DNA of 64,000 nucleotides. It comes from Halodesulfovibrio spirochaetisodalis. GTDB taxonomy: Bacteria; Desulfobacterota; Desulfovibrionia; Desulfovibrionales; Desulfovibrionaceae. The stretch spans positions 114,962 to 178,961 of the forward strand of contig NZ_JXMS01000009.1 of assembly GCF_001672295.1 (NCBI RefSeq). Direction: 5' to 3'. The position numbers were made by a program, and so were the translations under genes. Within the stretch, counting starts at the first letter, position 1. Each line of letters opens with the position of its first letter. The notes beneath the pieces are model-generated. The model made no database searches and was not told the origin of the DNA. It was given only the letters and a program-made list of their open reading frames with translations. Positions 7,464 to 17,164 of this stretch are shown here, in pieces.

Positions 7464-8588
7464 TTAGACTGTAGCAGCCCACTCATGTAGCGCGGCGATT
7501 AGCGGTGCCCACTCTGTTGGCGTTTTTACCTGCATGCGGATAAATCCCTTTTCTGTTCCCGGAATATTGTCGCAAAGTCGAACCAGAATATTACGGTTCA
7601 AAAGGTACTCGTAAAACTGTGCGCCGAGTTCAGGATTCTTCAGTCGGCAAAAGAGATAATTCACTCCGTTAAAGATTGCATCTGACGCAAAGACGTCAGT
7701 TGAGCGAACCGCATCTGTAAACTCTTTTCGATACGCAAACAGTGCAGGTAGGCGTTCTCTGTAGTTCGCAATATTTTCAAGAAATTTGATTCCGGCTTTC
7801 TGGGCAGACGCAGTAACTGTCCATGGCATTTTTCCCTGCTGAAGATGGCTGATGGTGTCAGCATCGCTCACGGCATAGCCAAGTCGCACTCCTGTGCAGT
7901 AAAAAAACTTTGTGAAGCTGTGGATGGTAATCAGGGATGTGCCGCTGTTGCACCAGCTTTTGTACAAGCTGGATTCGGTTGCAGCATACTCCGGTGTTCC
8001 ATGCAGGAATTCACGGTAGGTTGAGTCAATCAGTATATATGGGCTGTGAATTGCTTGTAAAAGTTTCTGCATGTCAGGATAGGTGACAGTTGCAGGGTTG
8101 TTAGGGCAGCATAGCACTACAAGGTCATATTCGCCGGATTTAGCAAGATCGGCAGGATCAGGGGTAAAGTTGGTATCAGATGTGCATGTAAGCACATCGT
8201 GTTCTTGCGCAAAGACCGCACATGCTTTTTCGTACTCCGAGAACATTGGGCCGATAAGAAGCACTTTCTTCGGTTTAATCTGCTGAAATGTAAGAAATAT
8301 TATTTCAGTAGATCCATGGCCGACAATAATTTCGTCATGCGATACCGCTTCATGTTCTGCTATGGCAGTCGTTAATTCGACAGCCCAGGTGTCAGGATAA
8401 TGGTTATAGTCACTGTACGCACCTTGGGGGTCTGAAAAGAGTATTTCTTCTGTGAGGTCTTGGCACAATGAGTTCGCATTGCTCGAAAAATCGGCAATAG
8501 TATCAGGTGTTGCACCTGCTTCGCGGGCGATACGAAAAATCTCACCCCCGTGAGCACCTTGCTGTTTGTGTGTTGCGGAATCTGTCAT
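7464..8588 (-). CDS. PLP-dependent aminotransferase, CobD-like (threonine-phosphate decarboxylase / HisC family)
   Basis: A 374-aa class I/II aminotransferase-fold protein. It opens with QGAHGGEIFRIAREAG, the HGG motif typical of CobD, which decarboxylates L-threonine O-phosphate to make the aminopropanol linker of cobalamin. Other marks are IVGHGSTEIIF, CCPNNPAT, the aspartate in LIDSTYREF and the PLP lysine in SFTKFFYCTGVRLGY. HisC and CobD are close relatives, so the exact substrate is uncertain. No other cobalamin gene is in the window. ATG start at 8588. Confidence 0.8.
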   Translation of the reverse strand: MTDSATHKQQGAHGGEIFRIAREAGATPDTIADFSSNANSLCQDLTEEILFSDPQGAYSDYNHYPDTWAVELTTAIAEHEAVSHDEIIVGHGSTEIIFLTFQQIKPKKVLLIGPMFSEYEKACAVFAQEHDVLTCTSDTNFTPDPADLAKSGEYDLVVLCCPNNPATVTYPDMQKLLQAIHSPYILIDSTYREFLHGTPEYAATESSLYKSWCNSGTSLITIHSFTKFFYCTGVRLGYAVSDADTISHLQQGKMPWTVTASAQKAGIKFLENIANYRERLPALFAYRKEFTDAVRSTDVFASDAIFNGVNYLFCRLKNPELGAQFYEYLLNRNILVRLCDNIPGTEKGFIRMQVKTPTEWAPLIAALHEWAATV

Positions 8589-8790
8589 TGTTATGAATAT
8601 GCTCCGGTAGTTGCGGTAGTAGCTTGCTGCTGCAGATGCAGCGAGTGATGCGGGTATACTTTAAGTGTGTTTTTTTTGAAAGAGGCACGCGGGTCTGCCG
8701 GCAGAACAACACTTTGCTAATTTGATAAATTTATGGCAAAGTTGGCCGCTGTTTAACTTCAGTTTTTTTGATGTCACCATAGAGGATTGC

Positions 8791-10224
8791 ATGTCATCAA
8801 GACGTATACTTTTTCTTGCACCGGCTACTTCGATTACTCGTATTTTTCCTCAGCTTAAAGACGCAGGTTTTGAAGTAGGACTTGCGGAAAATTATAAAGG
8901 CGCGCTTGCATTTATTGCAAAGTCACGTCCTGATGTAATTTTTTCTCGTCCTTCCCTATCCGGATATTCCGTGGAAGAACTGCTTTCTGCTGCCGAAGCA
9001 GATGCAGACTTCCCGTCTATTGTTGTGTTTTCTGATAAAGGAAATGCGAGTGAAGCTGAAAAATATCTTCAAATGGGTGCACATGATTATTGGCTTGAAC
9101 CGCTTCTGGTTGAAAAAATATGTGCGGTAGTCCCTGAACAGGGGCAAAAGCCGAAAGCTGTACCGCCAACTTCCACGTTGGGTGGGAATAAACCAGTTAT
9201 TCCTGTTGCGGAAAAGGGGCCGAAAATCATCGGCTCGAATCGTGCCATGCAACGTGTACTTGCCCTTGCACGGCAGGTTGCGCCTTCAAAAGCAACCGTT
9301 TTGATCTCCGGAGAGTCCGGTACCGGTAAAGAAATGTTCTCCCGCTACCTTCATGCTCATTCTGACCGTGCAGATAATCCTTTTATTGCAGTGAACTGCG
9401 CAGCTTTGCCGGAACACTTGCTAGAAAGCGAACTTTTCGGGCATGAAAAGGGTTCATTCACCGGTGCTATTTCGCGTAAGCTCGGAAAGTTTGAGTTGGC
9501 TAACAACGGCACAATTCTTCTGGACGAGATTTCAGAAATGGATCTGGCGCTGCAGGCGAAACTGCTGCGTGTTCTTCAGGAAGGTGAACTTGACCGTGTC
9601 GGTGGAACCGAGACGATCAAAGTGAATGTCAGAGTTTTGGCAACCACAAACCGCCATCTTGAAGACTGGGTCAAGGAAGGTCAGTTCCGTCAGGATTTGT
9701 ACTTCCGTCTGAATGTTATTCCGTTGAAGCTTCCTGCGCTTTCAGAGCGCGGTGACGACGTTATCGAGCTCGCGAAATTTTTCATCGAAATGTATACAAA
9801 GGAATACGCACTTCCGGCTGCGCAGGTCTCTTCTGAAGCGGTTTCCTGGCTTACTACCTATGAGTGGCCGGGTAACGTGCGAGAACTGCAAAACCTTATG
9901 GAACGCGCAGTACTGCTTGCAGGCGGCAATGTGATTGAACCATGTCACTTCCTGCTTGATCCTGATAACTGGCCGCTTTTCGAAGACGAGGGTACTGAAG
10001 AGTGCGCAGCAACTGGTACGGACGAAGGTTCTGCCAGTGGAGATTGCAGTAACTTCAGCGGCAGTGTTATTCCTATTCATGAGATGGAGCGCATACTTAT
10101 TTTGAAAGGCTTGGAGCAGACATCGGGCAACCGTACGCAGGCAGCAGACCTGCTCGGGATTTCTGTTCGAACCTTGCGTAATAAGCTGAATGAGTACCGT
10201 AGTCAGGGAATGGAAATTCCTTAG
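8791..10224 (+). CDS. Sigma-54 activator with a degenerate receiver domain (NtrC-like)
   Basis: A 477-aa protein: receiver-like domain (residues ~3-115), AAA+ core (~150-390) with GESGTGKE, GSFTGA and GTILLDEISEMD, and a Fis HTH (TQAADLLGISVRTLRNKL). The receiver lacks the key residues: the phospho-acceptor segment reads VIFSRPSLSGYS with no Asp, and the conserved Lys near the end is Glu (DYWLEPL). It is therefore probably not switched by phosphorylation. Start ATG 8791 follows AGAGGA; an upstream ATG at 8722 would add an atypical leader. The target is unknown; a 160-base gap separates it from the aconitase gene. Confidence 0.88.
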   Translation: MSSRRILFLAPATSITRIFPQLKDAGFEVGLAENYKGALAFIAKSRPDVIFSRPSLSGYSVEELLSAAEADADFPSIVVFSDKGNASEAEKYLQMGAHDYWLEPLLVEKICAVVPEQGQKPKAVPPTSTLGGNKPVIPVAEKGPKIIGSNRAMQRVLALARQVAPSKATVLISGESGTGKEMFSRYLHAHSDRADNPFIAVNCAALPEHLLESELFGHEKGSFTGAISRKLGKFELANNGTILLDEISEMDLALQAKLLRVLQEGELDRVGGTETIKVNVRVLATTNRHLEDWVKEGQFRQDLYFRLNVIPLKLPALSERGDDVIELAKFFIEMYTKEYALPAAQVSSEAVSWLTTYEWPGNVRELQNLMERAVLLAGGNVIEPCHFLLDPDNWPLFEDEGTEECAATGTDEGSASGDCSNFSGSVIPIHEMERILILKGLEQTSGNRTQAADLLGISVRTLRNKLNEYRSQGMEIP

Positions 10225-10384
10225 ACACAGACACACACTCAACCGTACTGACAGGGGATGGATTCGTTGTTCTTCGCAGATAGGTTGGAATCCGGCAGGA
10301 AGCTGACGGATGGACTATCTATGTGACTAACAAGATCGTGTTAAACTGAATGGGAAACCATTCGTAGCGAAAGGGGAACAAGGG

Positions 10385-12316
10385 ATGCCACAGAACGTAA
10401 CGCAAAAAATTATTTCCAGTCATCTGGTCTCTGGGAATATGAGCGCAGGCAGCGAAATTGAGCTGCGTATTGACCAGACTCTCACACAGGATGCCACGGG
10501 TACCATGGCATGCCTGCAATTTGAAGCACTTGGTGTAGACCGTGTAAAAACAGACTTGTCTGTAAGCTACGTTGATCACAACACTCTGCAGATGGGGTTC
10601 AGAAACCCTGACGATCATCGTTATCTCAAAACGGTTGCAGAAAAGTACGGCATGGTGTTTTCACCTGCTGGAACTGGCATCTGTCACCAGCTTCATTTAG
10701 AAAATTTTGGTAAACCGGGTGCAACTCTGGTTGGTTCTGACAGCCACACTCCGACCGCAGGCGGCCTAGGCTCGCTTGCAATGGGAGCAGGTGGACTGTC
10801 CGTTGCGTTGGCAATGGCAGGGGAACCATACACCATTACTATGCCGAAAGTTGTTCGCGTCTACCTTGAAGGCGAACTTACCGGCTGGGCATCTGCAAAA
10901 GATGTCATTCTGCACCTTTTGGGCAAGCTCACTGTAAAAGGCGGCGTAGGTAAGGTTTTTGAATACGCAGGCCCCGGTGTTGCTTCCCTTTCCGTACCTG
11001 AACGAGCTGTAATTACCAATATGGGAGCAGAGCTCGGCGCCACTACTTCTATCTTTCCGAGTGATGAAAACACTCGCGAATTCCTTACCCGCATGGATCG
11101 TCCGCAGGACTGGACAGAACTTGTTGCGGACGAAGGCGCAGCGTACGACGAAGAAATTCGCATTACACTCAATGACCTTGAACCGCTTGCGGCAAAACCG
11201 CATATGCCGGATCAGGTTGTTACTGTTGCCAGCCTTGCTGGTACAAAAGTTAATCAGGTTGCTATCGGTTCCTGTACAAACTCTTCCTATGCAGACCTTG
11301 CCTCAGTGGCGAACTTGTTTGCTGGCAAGCATGTAAAGTTTGAAACCGATACCCTTATCAGCCCCGGCTCCAAGCAGGTGCTGAAAATGCTTACCCGCGA
11401 GGGCTTGCTTGAGAATATTATCGATTCTGGAGCACGCCTTTTAGAGTGTTCTTGCGGGCCTTGTATCGGAATGGGCGGTTCTCCTGTTTCAGAAGGTGTG
11501 TCAGTGCGCACGTTCAACAGAAACTTTGAAGGACGCTCCGGTACCAAGGATGCACAGGTGTATCTTGTGAGCCCATTGACTGCGGCTATGGCTGCATTAC
11601 ATGGAGAGTTCACAGACCCTGCAACATGGGGCAAAGCCCCGCAGGTTCCGGTACTGCCGGACACAATCCCGTCTATTCGGGATCAGTTTATTTTCCCGCC
11701 GGAAGATGGTTCGGCTGTTGAAGTTGTGCGCGGGCCGAATATTGTGCCGCTTGAACAGTTCGCAGCAGTTGACGCTGACATTGAAGCCAATGTACTCATC
11801 GTGGCCGAAGATAATATAACTACTGACCATATCATGCCTGCCGGAGCTGTTATCACAGCGTTACGTTCTAATGTACCGGCAATCAGTGAACATGTATTTG
11901 AGCGTATGGATGCATCGTTTGCTACACGCGCAAAAAGTATCACTAACGGCATTATCGTTGCCGGTGAAAACTATGGTCAGGGGTCTTCAAGGGAACATGC
12001 AGCGCTTGCTCCGCGTCATTTAGGTGTGCGGGCTGTTGTTGCGAAGTCTTTTGCACGCATCCATCGCGCAAACCTTGTAAACTTCGGAATTCTGCCGCTT
12101 ATGCTGGTAGATAAGGAAGCATATGCAGAGTTTGCGCAGGAGCAATCCGTTACTATTCCGGCGCTTGCGCTTAAGCCCGGAGAGCCGGTCGAGCTTGTTT
12201 TGCAGACAGGATCGCGTGTATCTGTGACAAACGATTTGACGCAAAAGGAACTGGACATAATTAGAGCAGGGGGTCTGCTCAATTACGTTCGCTTCTCTAA
12301 AAGGCGTGAAGCCTAG
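10385..12316 (+). CDS. Aconitate hydratase (short, Aquifex-type)
   Basis: Interconverts citrate and isocitrate; in sulfate reducers this mainly feeds 2-oxoglutarate and glutamate. At 643 aa it is much shorter than AcnA or AcnB and matches the compact aconitases of Aquifex and deltaproteobacteria. The three [4Fe-4S] ligands are visible: Cys297 in GSCTNSSYADL and Cys357/Cys360 in CSCGPCIGMG. SDSHTPTAGGLG (118-129) and the swivel-domain motif NYGQGSSREHAAL are intact. ATG start follows GGGGAACAAGGG. The stop overlaps a small GTGAAGCC/GGCTTCAC hairpin that lacks a T tract. Confidence 0.92.
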   Translation: MPQNVTQKIISSHLVSGNMSAGSEIELRIDQTLTQDATGTMACLQFEALGVDRVKTDLSVSYVDHNTLQMGFRNPDDHRYLKTVAEKYGMVFSPAGTGICHQLHLENFGKPGATLVGSDSHTPTAGGLGSLAMGAGGLSVALAMAGEPYTITMPKVVRVYLEGELTGWASAKDVILHLLGKLTVKGGVGKVFEYAGPGVASLSVPERAVITNMGAELGATTSIFPSDENTREFLTRMDRPQDWTELVADEGAAYDEEIRITLNDLEPLAAKPHMPDQVVTVASLAGTKVNQVAIGSCTNSSYADLASVANLFAGKHVKFETDTLISPGSKQVLKMLTREGLLENIIDSGARLLECSCGPCIGMGGSPVSEGVSVRTFNRNFEGRSGTKDAQVYLVSPLTAAMAALHGEFTDPATWGKAPQVPVLPDTIPSIRDQFIFPPEDGSAVEVVRGPNIVPLEQFAAVDADIEANVLIVAEDNITTDHIMPAGAVITALRSNVPAISEHVFERMDASFATRAKSITNGIIVAGENYGQGSSREHAALAPRHLGVRAVVAKSFARIHRANLVNFGILPLMLVDKEAYAEFAQEQSVTIPALALKPGEPVELVLQTGSRVSVTNDLTQKELDIIRAGGLLNYVRFSKRREA

Positions 12317-12360
12317 GCGTGGGCTTCACCATATCCTCATAGAAAAGAAGGATGTAACGT

Positions 12361-14247
12361 ATGTTGGATTCTATTCGGCAAAATTCCCAATCCTGGGGTG
12401 TAAAACTTGCCTTTGCTCTCATAGTTGTTGTGTTTGTGTTCTGGGGTGTAGGCTCCATGAACGGCCCTTCAAACTCAGCTGTGATGGCTACTGTTAACGA
12501 TACTGCTATTATGATGCCTGAGTTCAAGCGAGCATATGAACTTCAGATGAGTGCCATTAAAGCACGTTTTCCTGGTATTGACGAAGCTCAGTTCAAACAG
12601 CTGAGAATCGGTCAGCAGGTTATGCAGGGTCTTATTGCCCGTACTCTCCTGCTTCAGGAAGCTGAGCGTCTTGGTATGACTGTTACTCCTGTGGAGTTGA
12701 AAACAGAAATCGCATCTATTCCTCTGTTCCAGAATGCTCAGGGCAAGTTCGATCCTGAAGTGTACAAGCAGATGCTTGCTGCACAGGGAATGTCTGCCGG
12801 TACCTTTGAACGTCAGTTCAAAGAGGATCTGCTTACAAAAAAGGTTCGTGAAAATGCAGCACTGTCTGCAAGCGTTTCCGATGAAGAAGCTCGCGATGCG
12901 TTTGTGTATGCCAGTGAAAAACGTTCTATGGATTACATTATGTACTCCGCAGTTGATTTCCTTAAAAAGGCAACTGTAACAGACGAAGAAATCAAAGCAT
13001 TCTACGACAAAAACCTTGGCCGTTACGCTGTACCTGCAAAAGTAACAGTTAAGTACCTTGCTATTACTCCAGCTGGTCTTGCTGCTACTGTTGCTGTAGA
13101 TGAAGCTGCTGCAGAAGCATACTACGAAGAGAATAAAGAATCTTTCCGTACGAAAGATCAGGCTGATGCCAGCCATATTCTCATCAAGCTTGATGAAAAT
13201 GCATCTGAAAAAGAAGTGGCTGCAGCAACTGCTAAAATTGAAAAAGTACTCAAGCTTGCCCGCAGTGGTAAAGACTTTGGCAAGCTTGCTAAGAAATACT
13301 CTGAAGGTCCTTCCGCCCCTACCGGTGGCGAGCTTGGCACCTTTGGTCGCGGTCAGATGGTTAAGCCGTTTGAAGACGCAGTATTCAGCATGAAAGCGGG
13401 CGATATCTCTGAGCCTGTGCGTACCCGTTTTGGTCTGCACATTATCAAGCTCAATAAAGTAGAGAAAGCACGCGTTCCTGCTTTTGCAGAAGTAAAAGCA
13501 GACGTTACGAAAAAGCTTGCTGAAAGCGAAGCAGCTGACAAGGTTACTCCAACTCTTGATGCTGTGATGGAATTGATGCTTTCCGGTAAGTCTCTCGAAG
13601 ATATCGCAAAAGAACAGGATCTGGCTCTTGTCGGTTCTCCTGAATTCTCCCGCGATCAGGCTCAGGTAGTAATCGGCGTAGCTCCTGATGCAGTTGAAGA
13701 GCTTTTCGCTGTTCCTGCGGGTACTACAGTTGATACTCCGCTTGAATCTAATGACGGGTACATCATTGCTCGTGTTGAAGACTCCAAGCCTGAGTCTACC
13801 ATGCCGCTTGCTGACGTATCAGCTTCCATTAAAGAGCAGCTCGTTGCGGAAAAAGCTGTTGAGCTTGCTTTCGAAGCAGCAAAAGCAGCTTCTGCAAAAG
13901 TGCTTGCTGGTGATGTTGCTGGACAGCCAAAAGTAAAAACAACTCCATTTGTAGACCGCCAGGGCTTTGTTCCTGGTATCGGTTCTGCCAGCGATGTTGT
14001 GAAAGCTGTATTCGATACCACAGAGAAGAAGTGGATGGGACCTTACAAAACAGCTGCTGGCGCGGTATTCGTTCGTCTTGCTAAAACTGACGAGCCTACT
14101 GATGAAGCATGGCAGGCTGCAAAAGGTGACGTACACAAAGCACTTCTTGAGCGTAAGAAGCAGCAGATGGAACAGAGCTTTGTAAAGTCTCTTGCGGATA
14201 AAGCAGAGATTAAAATCAAGAACAATGAATTGATTGACCAGCTCTAG
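12361..14247 (+). CDS. ppiD: PpiD-like membrane-anchored peptidyl-prolyl isomerase
   Basis: A 628-aa periplasmic foldase anchored by one N-terminal helix (FALIVVVFVFWGVGSM, residues ~17-33). A SurA/PpiD chaperone domain follows (about 40-240). A parvulin domain at roughly 255-365 has DASHILIKLDE, YSEGPSAPTGGELGTFGRGQMVKPFEDAVF and RFGLHIIKL. A second, degenerate isomerase-like segment and a Lys/Gln-rich tail complete it, as in PpiD. It helps fold envelope proteins leaving the Sec channel. ATG start with GAAGGA upstream; it stands as a single gene ended by the terminator at 14268. Confidence 0.9.
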   Translation: MLDSIRQNSQSWGVKLAFALIVVVFVFWGVGSMNGPSNSAVMATVNDTAIMMPEFKRAYELQMSAIKARFPGIDEAQFKQLRIGQQVMQGLIARTLLLQEAERLGMTVTPVELKTEIASIPLFQNAQGKFDPEVYKQMLAAQGMSAGTFERQFKEDLLTKKVRENAALSASVSDEEARDAFVYASEKRSMDYIMYSAVDFLKKATVTDEEIKAFYDKNLGRYAVPAKVTVKYLAITPAGLAATVAVDEAAAEAYYEENKESFRTKDQADASHILIKLDENASEKEVAAATAKIEKVLKLARSGKDFGKLAKKYSEGPSAPTGGELGTFGRGQMVKPFEDAVFSMKAGDISEPVRTRFGLHIIKLNKVEKARVPAFAEVKADVTKKLAESEAADKVTPTLDAVMELMLSGKSLEDIAKEQDLALVGSPEFSRDQAQVVIGVAPDAVEELFAVPAGTTVDTPLESNDGYIIARVEDSKPESTMPLADVSASIKEQLVAEKAVELAFEAAKAASAKVLAGDVAGQPKVKTTPFVDRQGFVPGIGSASDVVKAVFDTTEKKWMGPYKTAAGAVFVRLAKTDEPTDEAWQAAKGDVHKALLERKKQQMEQSFVKSLADKAEIKIKNNELIDQL

Positions 14248-14267
14248 TTCTCATCGAACGATAGATT

Positions 14268-14297
14268 CAAAAAGCCCCTCTTTGAGGGGCTTTTTTT
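14268..14297 (+). terminator. Intrinsic terminator after ppiD
   Basis: AAAAAGCCCCTC-TTT-GAGGGGCTTTTT followed by more T residues; a textbook hairpin. Confidence 0.93.
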
Positions 14298-14373
14298 ATG
14301 TCTGAATCCAGGCTGGAACTGTCCCCTTTTCCTGTGATACACTGAAAGCCAGTAGTCGGAAGAAGGAGTGGTC

Positions 14374-14640
14374 ATGAAGAGAACAACATACTTTGTCCGT
14401 CCATACGACGGAAAATGGAAAGTAAAAAAAGAAGGAGCAGAAAGGGAGTTCTGCACCTGCGCTACACGAGTTGAGGGATTGCAAATAGCGCGCGAGCTTG
14501 CGGGTGATTCAGCACCTGCACAGATTATTATAGAGAAAGAGGATGGAACCATTGTGCAAGAGTGGGTGCATAGTAATCATTCAGTATGGTCAGGGAATAA
14601 ACTGGAGCACCGTTCTGGGCGGAACCGTTTGAGAAAGTGA
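14374..14640 (+). CDS. DUF2188 domain protein
   Basis: An 88-aa protein starting MKRTTYFVRPYDGKWKVKKEGAERE. The pattern of a short strand with dGkWkVkkeGae, then a helix (VEGLQIARELA) and a strand ending in GTIVQEW matches the DUF2188 fold, a small domain of unknown function. The ATG at 14374 has AAGGAG 5 bases upstream; the GTG at 14368 overlaps that site. The basic tail (HRSGRNRLRK) is unexplained. Confidence 0.75.
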   Translation: MKRTTYFVRPYDGKWKVKKEGAEREFCTCATRVEGLQIARELAGDSAPAQIIIEKEDGTIVQEWVHSNHSVWSGNKLEHRSGRNRLRK

Positions 14641-14839
14641 ATATAAATACTATATTGGTGTGGAAGGTGAAAGCCAAGGTTGAGTGAAGGCGCATTTATA
14701 ACGGTAAATGCTCCCATTATAGGTAAAGGTGACAGCAAGCATGGCAGAATGCCTGAATCAGAATGGTTTTGAATCCATGCGGCACAGAATCTTACAGATG
14801 AGGTGTTTTTTTATAGCATCGGTCTATACGGAGGAGTGT

Positions 14840-15046
14840 ATGCAGTACCATATCCATATAAAAAAAATGGCCAGCGGGGACTATGAGGTGCACAAAGAAA
14901 ACTGTGAGTGGTGCCCCCCGCAGGATCAGTTACTACCAGTGGGTGAATTCCCAACGGCAGAAGAGGCTTTGAAGTCTGCCAAAAAACAGTTTCCGGAGGC
15001 AAACGGCTGCCATCACTGCCTGCCGGATCATTATAAACTGCGATGA
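14840..15046 (+). CDS. Small four-cysteine protein, possible zinc-binding
   Basis: A 68-aa protein beginning MQYHIHIKKMASGDYEVHK, with strong GGAGGAG 3-9 bases before the ATG at 14840. It has CEWC near residue 24 and CHHC near residue 59, two CxxC-type pairs that could bind a metal. GEFPTAEEALKSAKKQFPEANGC resembles a small family of conserved sulfate-reducer proteins in which a helix precedes the second Cys pair. The function is unknown. A longer ORF upstream lacks a ribosome site. Confidence 0.7.
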   Translation: MQYHIHIKKMASGDYEVHKENCEWCPPQDQLLPVGEFPTAEEALKSAKKQFPEANGCHHCLPDHYKLR

Positions 15047-15054
15047 AAATTTTT

Positions 15055-15095
15055 AGGCTCTCCTGAGCAACTTGAGTTCAGGAGAGCCTTTTTTT
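15055..15095. terminator. Bidirectional intrinsic terminator
   Basis: AGGCTCTCCTGA pairs with TCAGGAGAGCCT and T runs flank it on both strands. It serves the four-cysteine gene and the convergent oxidoreductase gene, whose stop codon touches it. Confidence 0.92.
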
Positions 15096-16206
15096 ATTTG
15101 TCATAGTCAGGCTTGAATTTCTTGATGAACTGGGAGTCAATGTAGTCCTTAATGAAAAATGCCGGCTTGCCGTTAAAGCTGATGCCGAATTTGTGCAGAA
15201 CTCCCGTGTTTTCACCAGTATTGTAGATAAGCAAGTAGTCGCCGCCGGGCTGGAATTCCTGAAGCGGTTTGTCGTTAAGGCGGGCAATGACGTTGTCATT
15301 AAGTACCTGATTTTGGCGAACCGCGTATACACCTACTTTATCCAACGGTTTAGGCTGGTAGCATATACAATCTCCGCCCCCGAAGATATTGTCGTATTGT
15401 GTGTTTTGCAGATACTTGTTTACAAGCAATCCGCCATCATCACCATGCGGTATGCGTGAAGGTTCAAAAAGTGGTCGCGGGCGCACGCCCATTGCTACAA
15501 AGATAATATCATCTTCATAGGTAGTGCCGTCGGCAAGAGTAACCTTTCCGGTGGATACATGAGAGACGTATTCCCCTCCAACAAGCTGCACTCCGTGGTT
15601 GCGCAAGACTGTCATAGCTTGATTGCGAACCTTGTCCGGAACCCTCTTCATAAAGCTTTTACCGTGGTAGAGGCGCACAGTAGCATCTGCTCCGGCTTCT
15701 TTTGCAGCAGCAAGAGCATTACCTGCAACTTCAACACCTGCAGGCCCTCCACCAACAACACCAATAGTAAGATTCTTTTTGCCAGCCAGTTCGAAGATTC
15801 GCTTACGGCCTTCAAGTAGCTTTTCAATGGGCTTTACGGTGTAGACATCTTTGGAGTCAGGTTCAATAATATCATCCACAATAGAGCTGCCTGTATTGAA
15901 CGAAGCTACATCATACGTAAGCTCTTTGCCGGATGCTAGTTTGATGACCTGTTTGTCAGGATCAATTCCAACACACTTGTCCACATGGAACGTAGCTCCT
16001 TGCTCCTCGCACATCCGTTGAACAGGGAAACTGATCTCTTCAGGAGAATACGTTCCTCCAAGCATGCCAGGTCCCATTCCTGAATAGTAATGTCGTTCAC
16101 CCGGCCCGATAACATCCACGGTGTGTCCCTGTTCTATCACGTTGCTGATATTGGTCATCAGCGTCATATGGGCGTGTCCTGCGCCTACGAGTACGAGTTT
16201 GGCCAT
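15094..16206 (-). CDS. FAD-dependent pyridine nucleotide-disulfide oxidoreductase (NDH-2/SQR-like)
   Basis: A 370-aa two-dinucleotide-binding flavoprotein. The N-terminal FAD site is LVLVGAGHAHM, a variant shared with the oxidoreductase domain of SelD fusions and NDH-2-like enzymes. The second Rossmann site is IGVVGGGPAGVEVA near residues 147-160, and the FAD ribityl motif is NIFGGGDCI near 275. The C terminus (HKFGISFNGKPAFFIKDYID) resembles membrane-associated NADH or sulfide dehydrogenases. It is 12 bases downstream of the rhodanese-ferritin gene and probably in one operon, suggesting sulfur or redox stress handling. The electron acceptor is not clear. Confidence 0.82.
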   Translation of the reverse strand: MAKLVLVGAGHAHMTLMTNISNVIEQGHTVDVIGPGERHYYSGMGPGMLGGTYSPEEISFPVQRMCEEQGATFHVDKCVGIDPDKQVIKLASGKELTYDVASFNTGSSIVDDIIEPDSKDVYTVKPIEKLLEGRKRIFELAGKKNLTIGVVGGGPAGVEVAGNALAAAKEAGADATVRLYHGKSFMKRVPDKVRNQAMTVLRNHGVQLVGGEYVSHVSTGKVTLADGTTYEDDIIFVAMGVRPRPLFEPSRIPHGDDGGLLVNKYLQNTQYDNIFGGGDCICYQPKPLDKVGVYAVRQNQVLNDNVIARLNDKPLQEFQPGGDYLLIYNTGENTGVLHKFGISFNGKPAFFIKDYIDSQFIKKFKPDYDK

Positions 16207-16218
16207 AGCTAGCTCCTT

Positions 16219-17046
16219 TTATCGCTGCGCTGCGTACAGAGAGTCCATTACTGCTGCCAGACTGTTAAGGTGTGCTTTTTCTTCTGAGGCGATCTGCAAC
16301 AGGGCTTTTTTTGCTGCTTCAGACGGTGCCTTATCAGCTGCTCGCATGTACAAGTCCATTGCCTGCCCTTCTACGGACATGGCAAATTCAATGATGTCCA
16401 GAGGCTTTTCCATATCTGAACCGAGTCTGGCAATATACTCAGCAGTGGTCAGGCCACCTTCAAATGCACCGTCTGCGTCAATATTTTCCGGAAAACTGTT
16501 TCCAGTAAGTTCTGTGTATTGTGAGATTACATTGGCTTTGTGTTTGGCTTCGATGGATGCAAGTTTCTGGAACAGTGAAGCTGCTTCCTGATTTGAAACA
16601 CGGGCTGCCATATCAGTGTAAAACTCTCCCAGTGCCAACTCCATGCGGTAGGCAATAAGCAATACTTCTTCCAGAGATTCAAGGCCGTTGAATAGTTCAA
16701 GCCCTTGGTCATATGTGCCTATACTTTCCCAGCCTTCCCAAATATTGAACCCGCCGGTAAGGTTATAGACCTGATGAAATTCCTGACCGGAAAGAAGCTG
16801 CGCTGCAACTCTGCTGCGCCCGCCGATTGCACAGTACACCATAACAGGTTTGGCTTTATCCAGCTCTGTGGCTCTGTCCAGAAGTTCACCAAGAGGGATA
16901 TGCTTTGCACCCGCTATATGCCCGTCGTCATACTCAGCAGGTTGACGTACATCCACAAGCTGGATGGACTCATCAGCAGCAAGCATGTCCAATGCTTTTT
17001 CACTCGAGACGGACTCTACAGGGGTAAGAAATTGCTTCCAGCGCAT
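16219..17046 (-). CDS. Rhodanese-ferritin-like fusion protein
   Basis: A 275-aa two-domain protein. Residues 10-115 form a rhodanese domain with the active Cys72 in YCAIGGRSR. Residues ~135-270 form a rubrerythrin/ferritin-like four-helix bundle with the full di-iron ligand set: Glu in MELALGEFY, ExxH in SIEAKH, Glu in SVEGQ and ExxH in SEEKAH. It lacks a C-terminal rubredoxin domain. It likely links sulfane sulfur transfer with peroxide or iron handling in the cytoplasm. The ATG at 17046 has GGAGGA 5 bases upstream, while the in-frame ATG at 17100 has none. Confidence 0.85.
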   Translation of the reverse strand: MRWKQFLTPVESVSSEKALDMLAADESIQLVDVRQPAEYDDGHIAGAKHIPLGELLDRATELDKAKPVMVYCAIGGRSRVAAQLLSGQEFHQVYNLTGGFNIWEGWESIGTYDQGLELFNGLESLEEVLLIAYRMELALGEFYTDMAARVSNQEAASLFQKLASIEAKHKANVISQYTELTGNSFPENIDADGAFEGGLTTAEYIARLGSDMEKPLDIIEFAMSVEGQAMDLYMRAADKAPSEAAKKALLQIASEEKAHLNSLAAVMDSLYAAQR

Positions 17047-17164
17047 ATATTCCTCCATGGTGTTTGCACCCAAGTAACATTTATCAGGATGAATTCTCAA
17101 TAACTTAGATCAAGAAAGTGGGAAGTGATTGCTAGGTTGGTGTGACGGCAAGAAGGAGCCTGTG

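Noticed and set aside
8670..8700. A second sigma-54-like promoter (GAGGCACGCGGGTCTGCC) upstream of the NtrC-like gene
   Set aside because: The GG and GC are 11 bases apart instead of 10, and the -12 block is poor.
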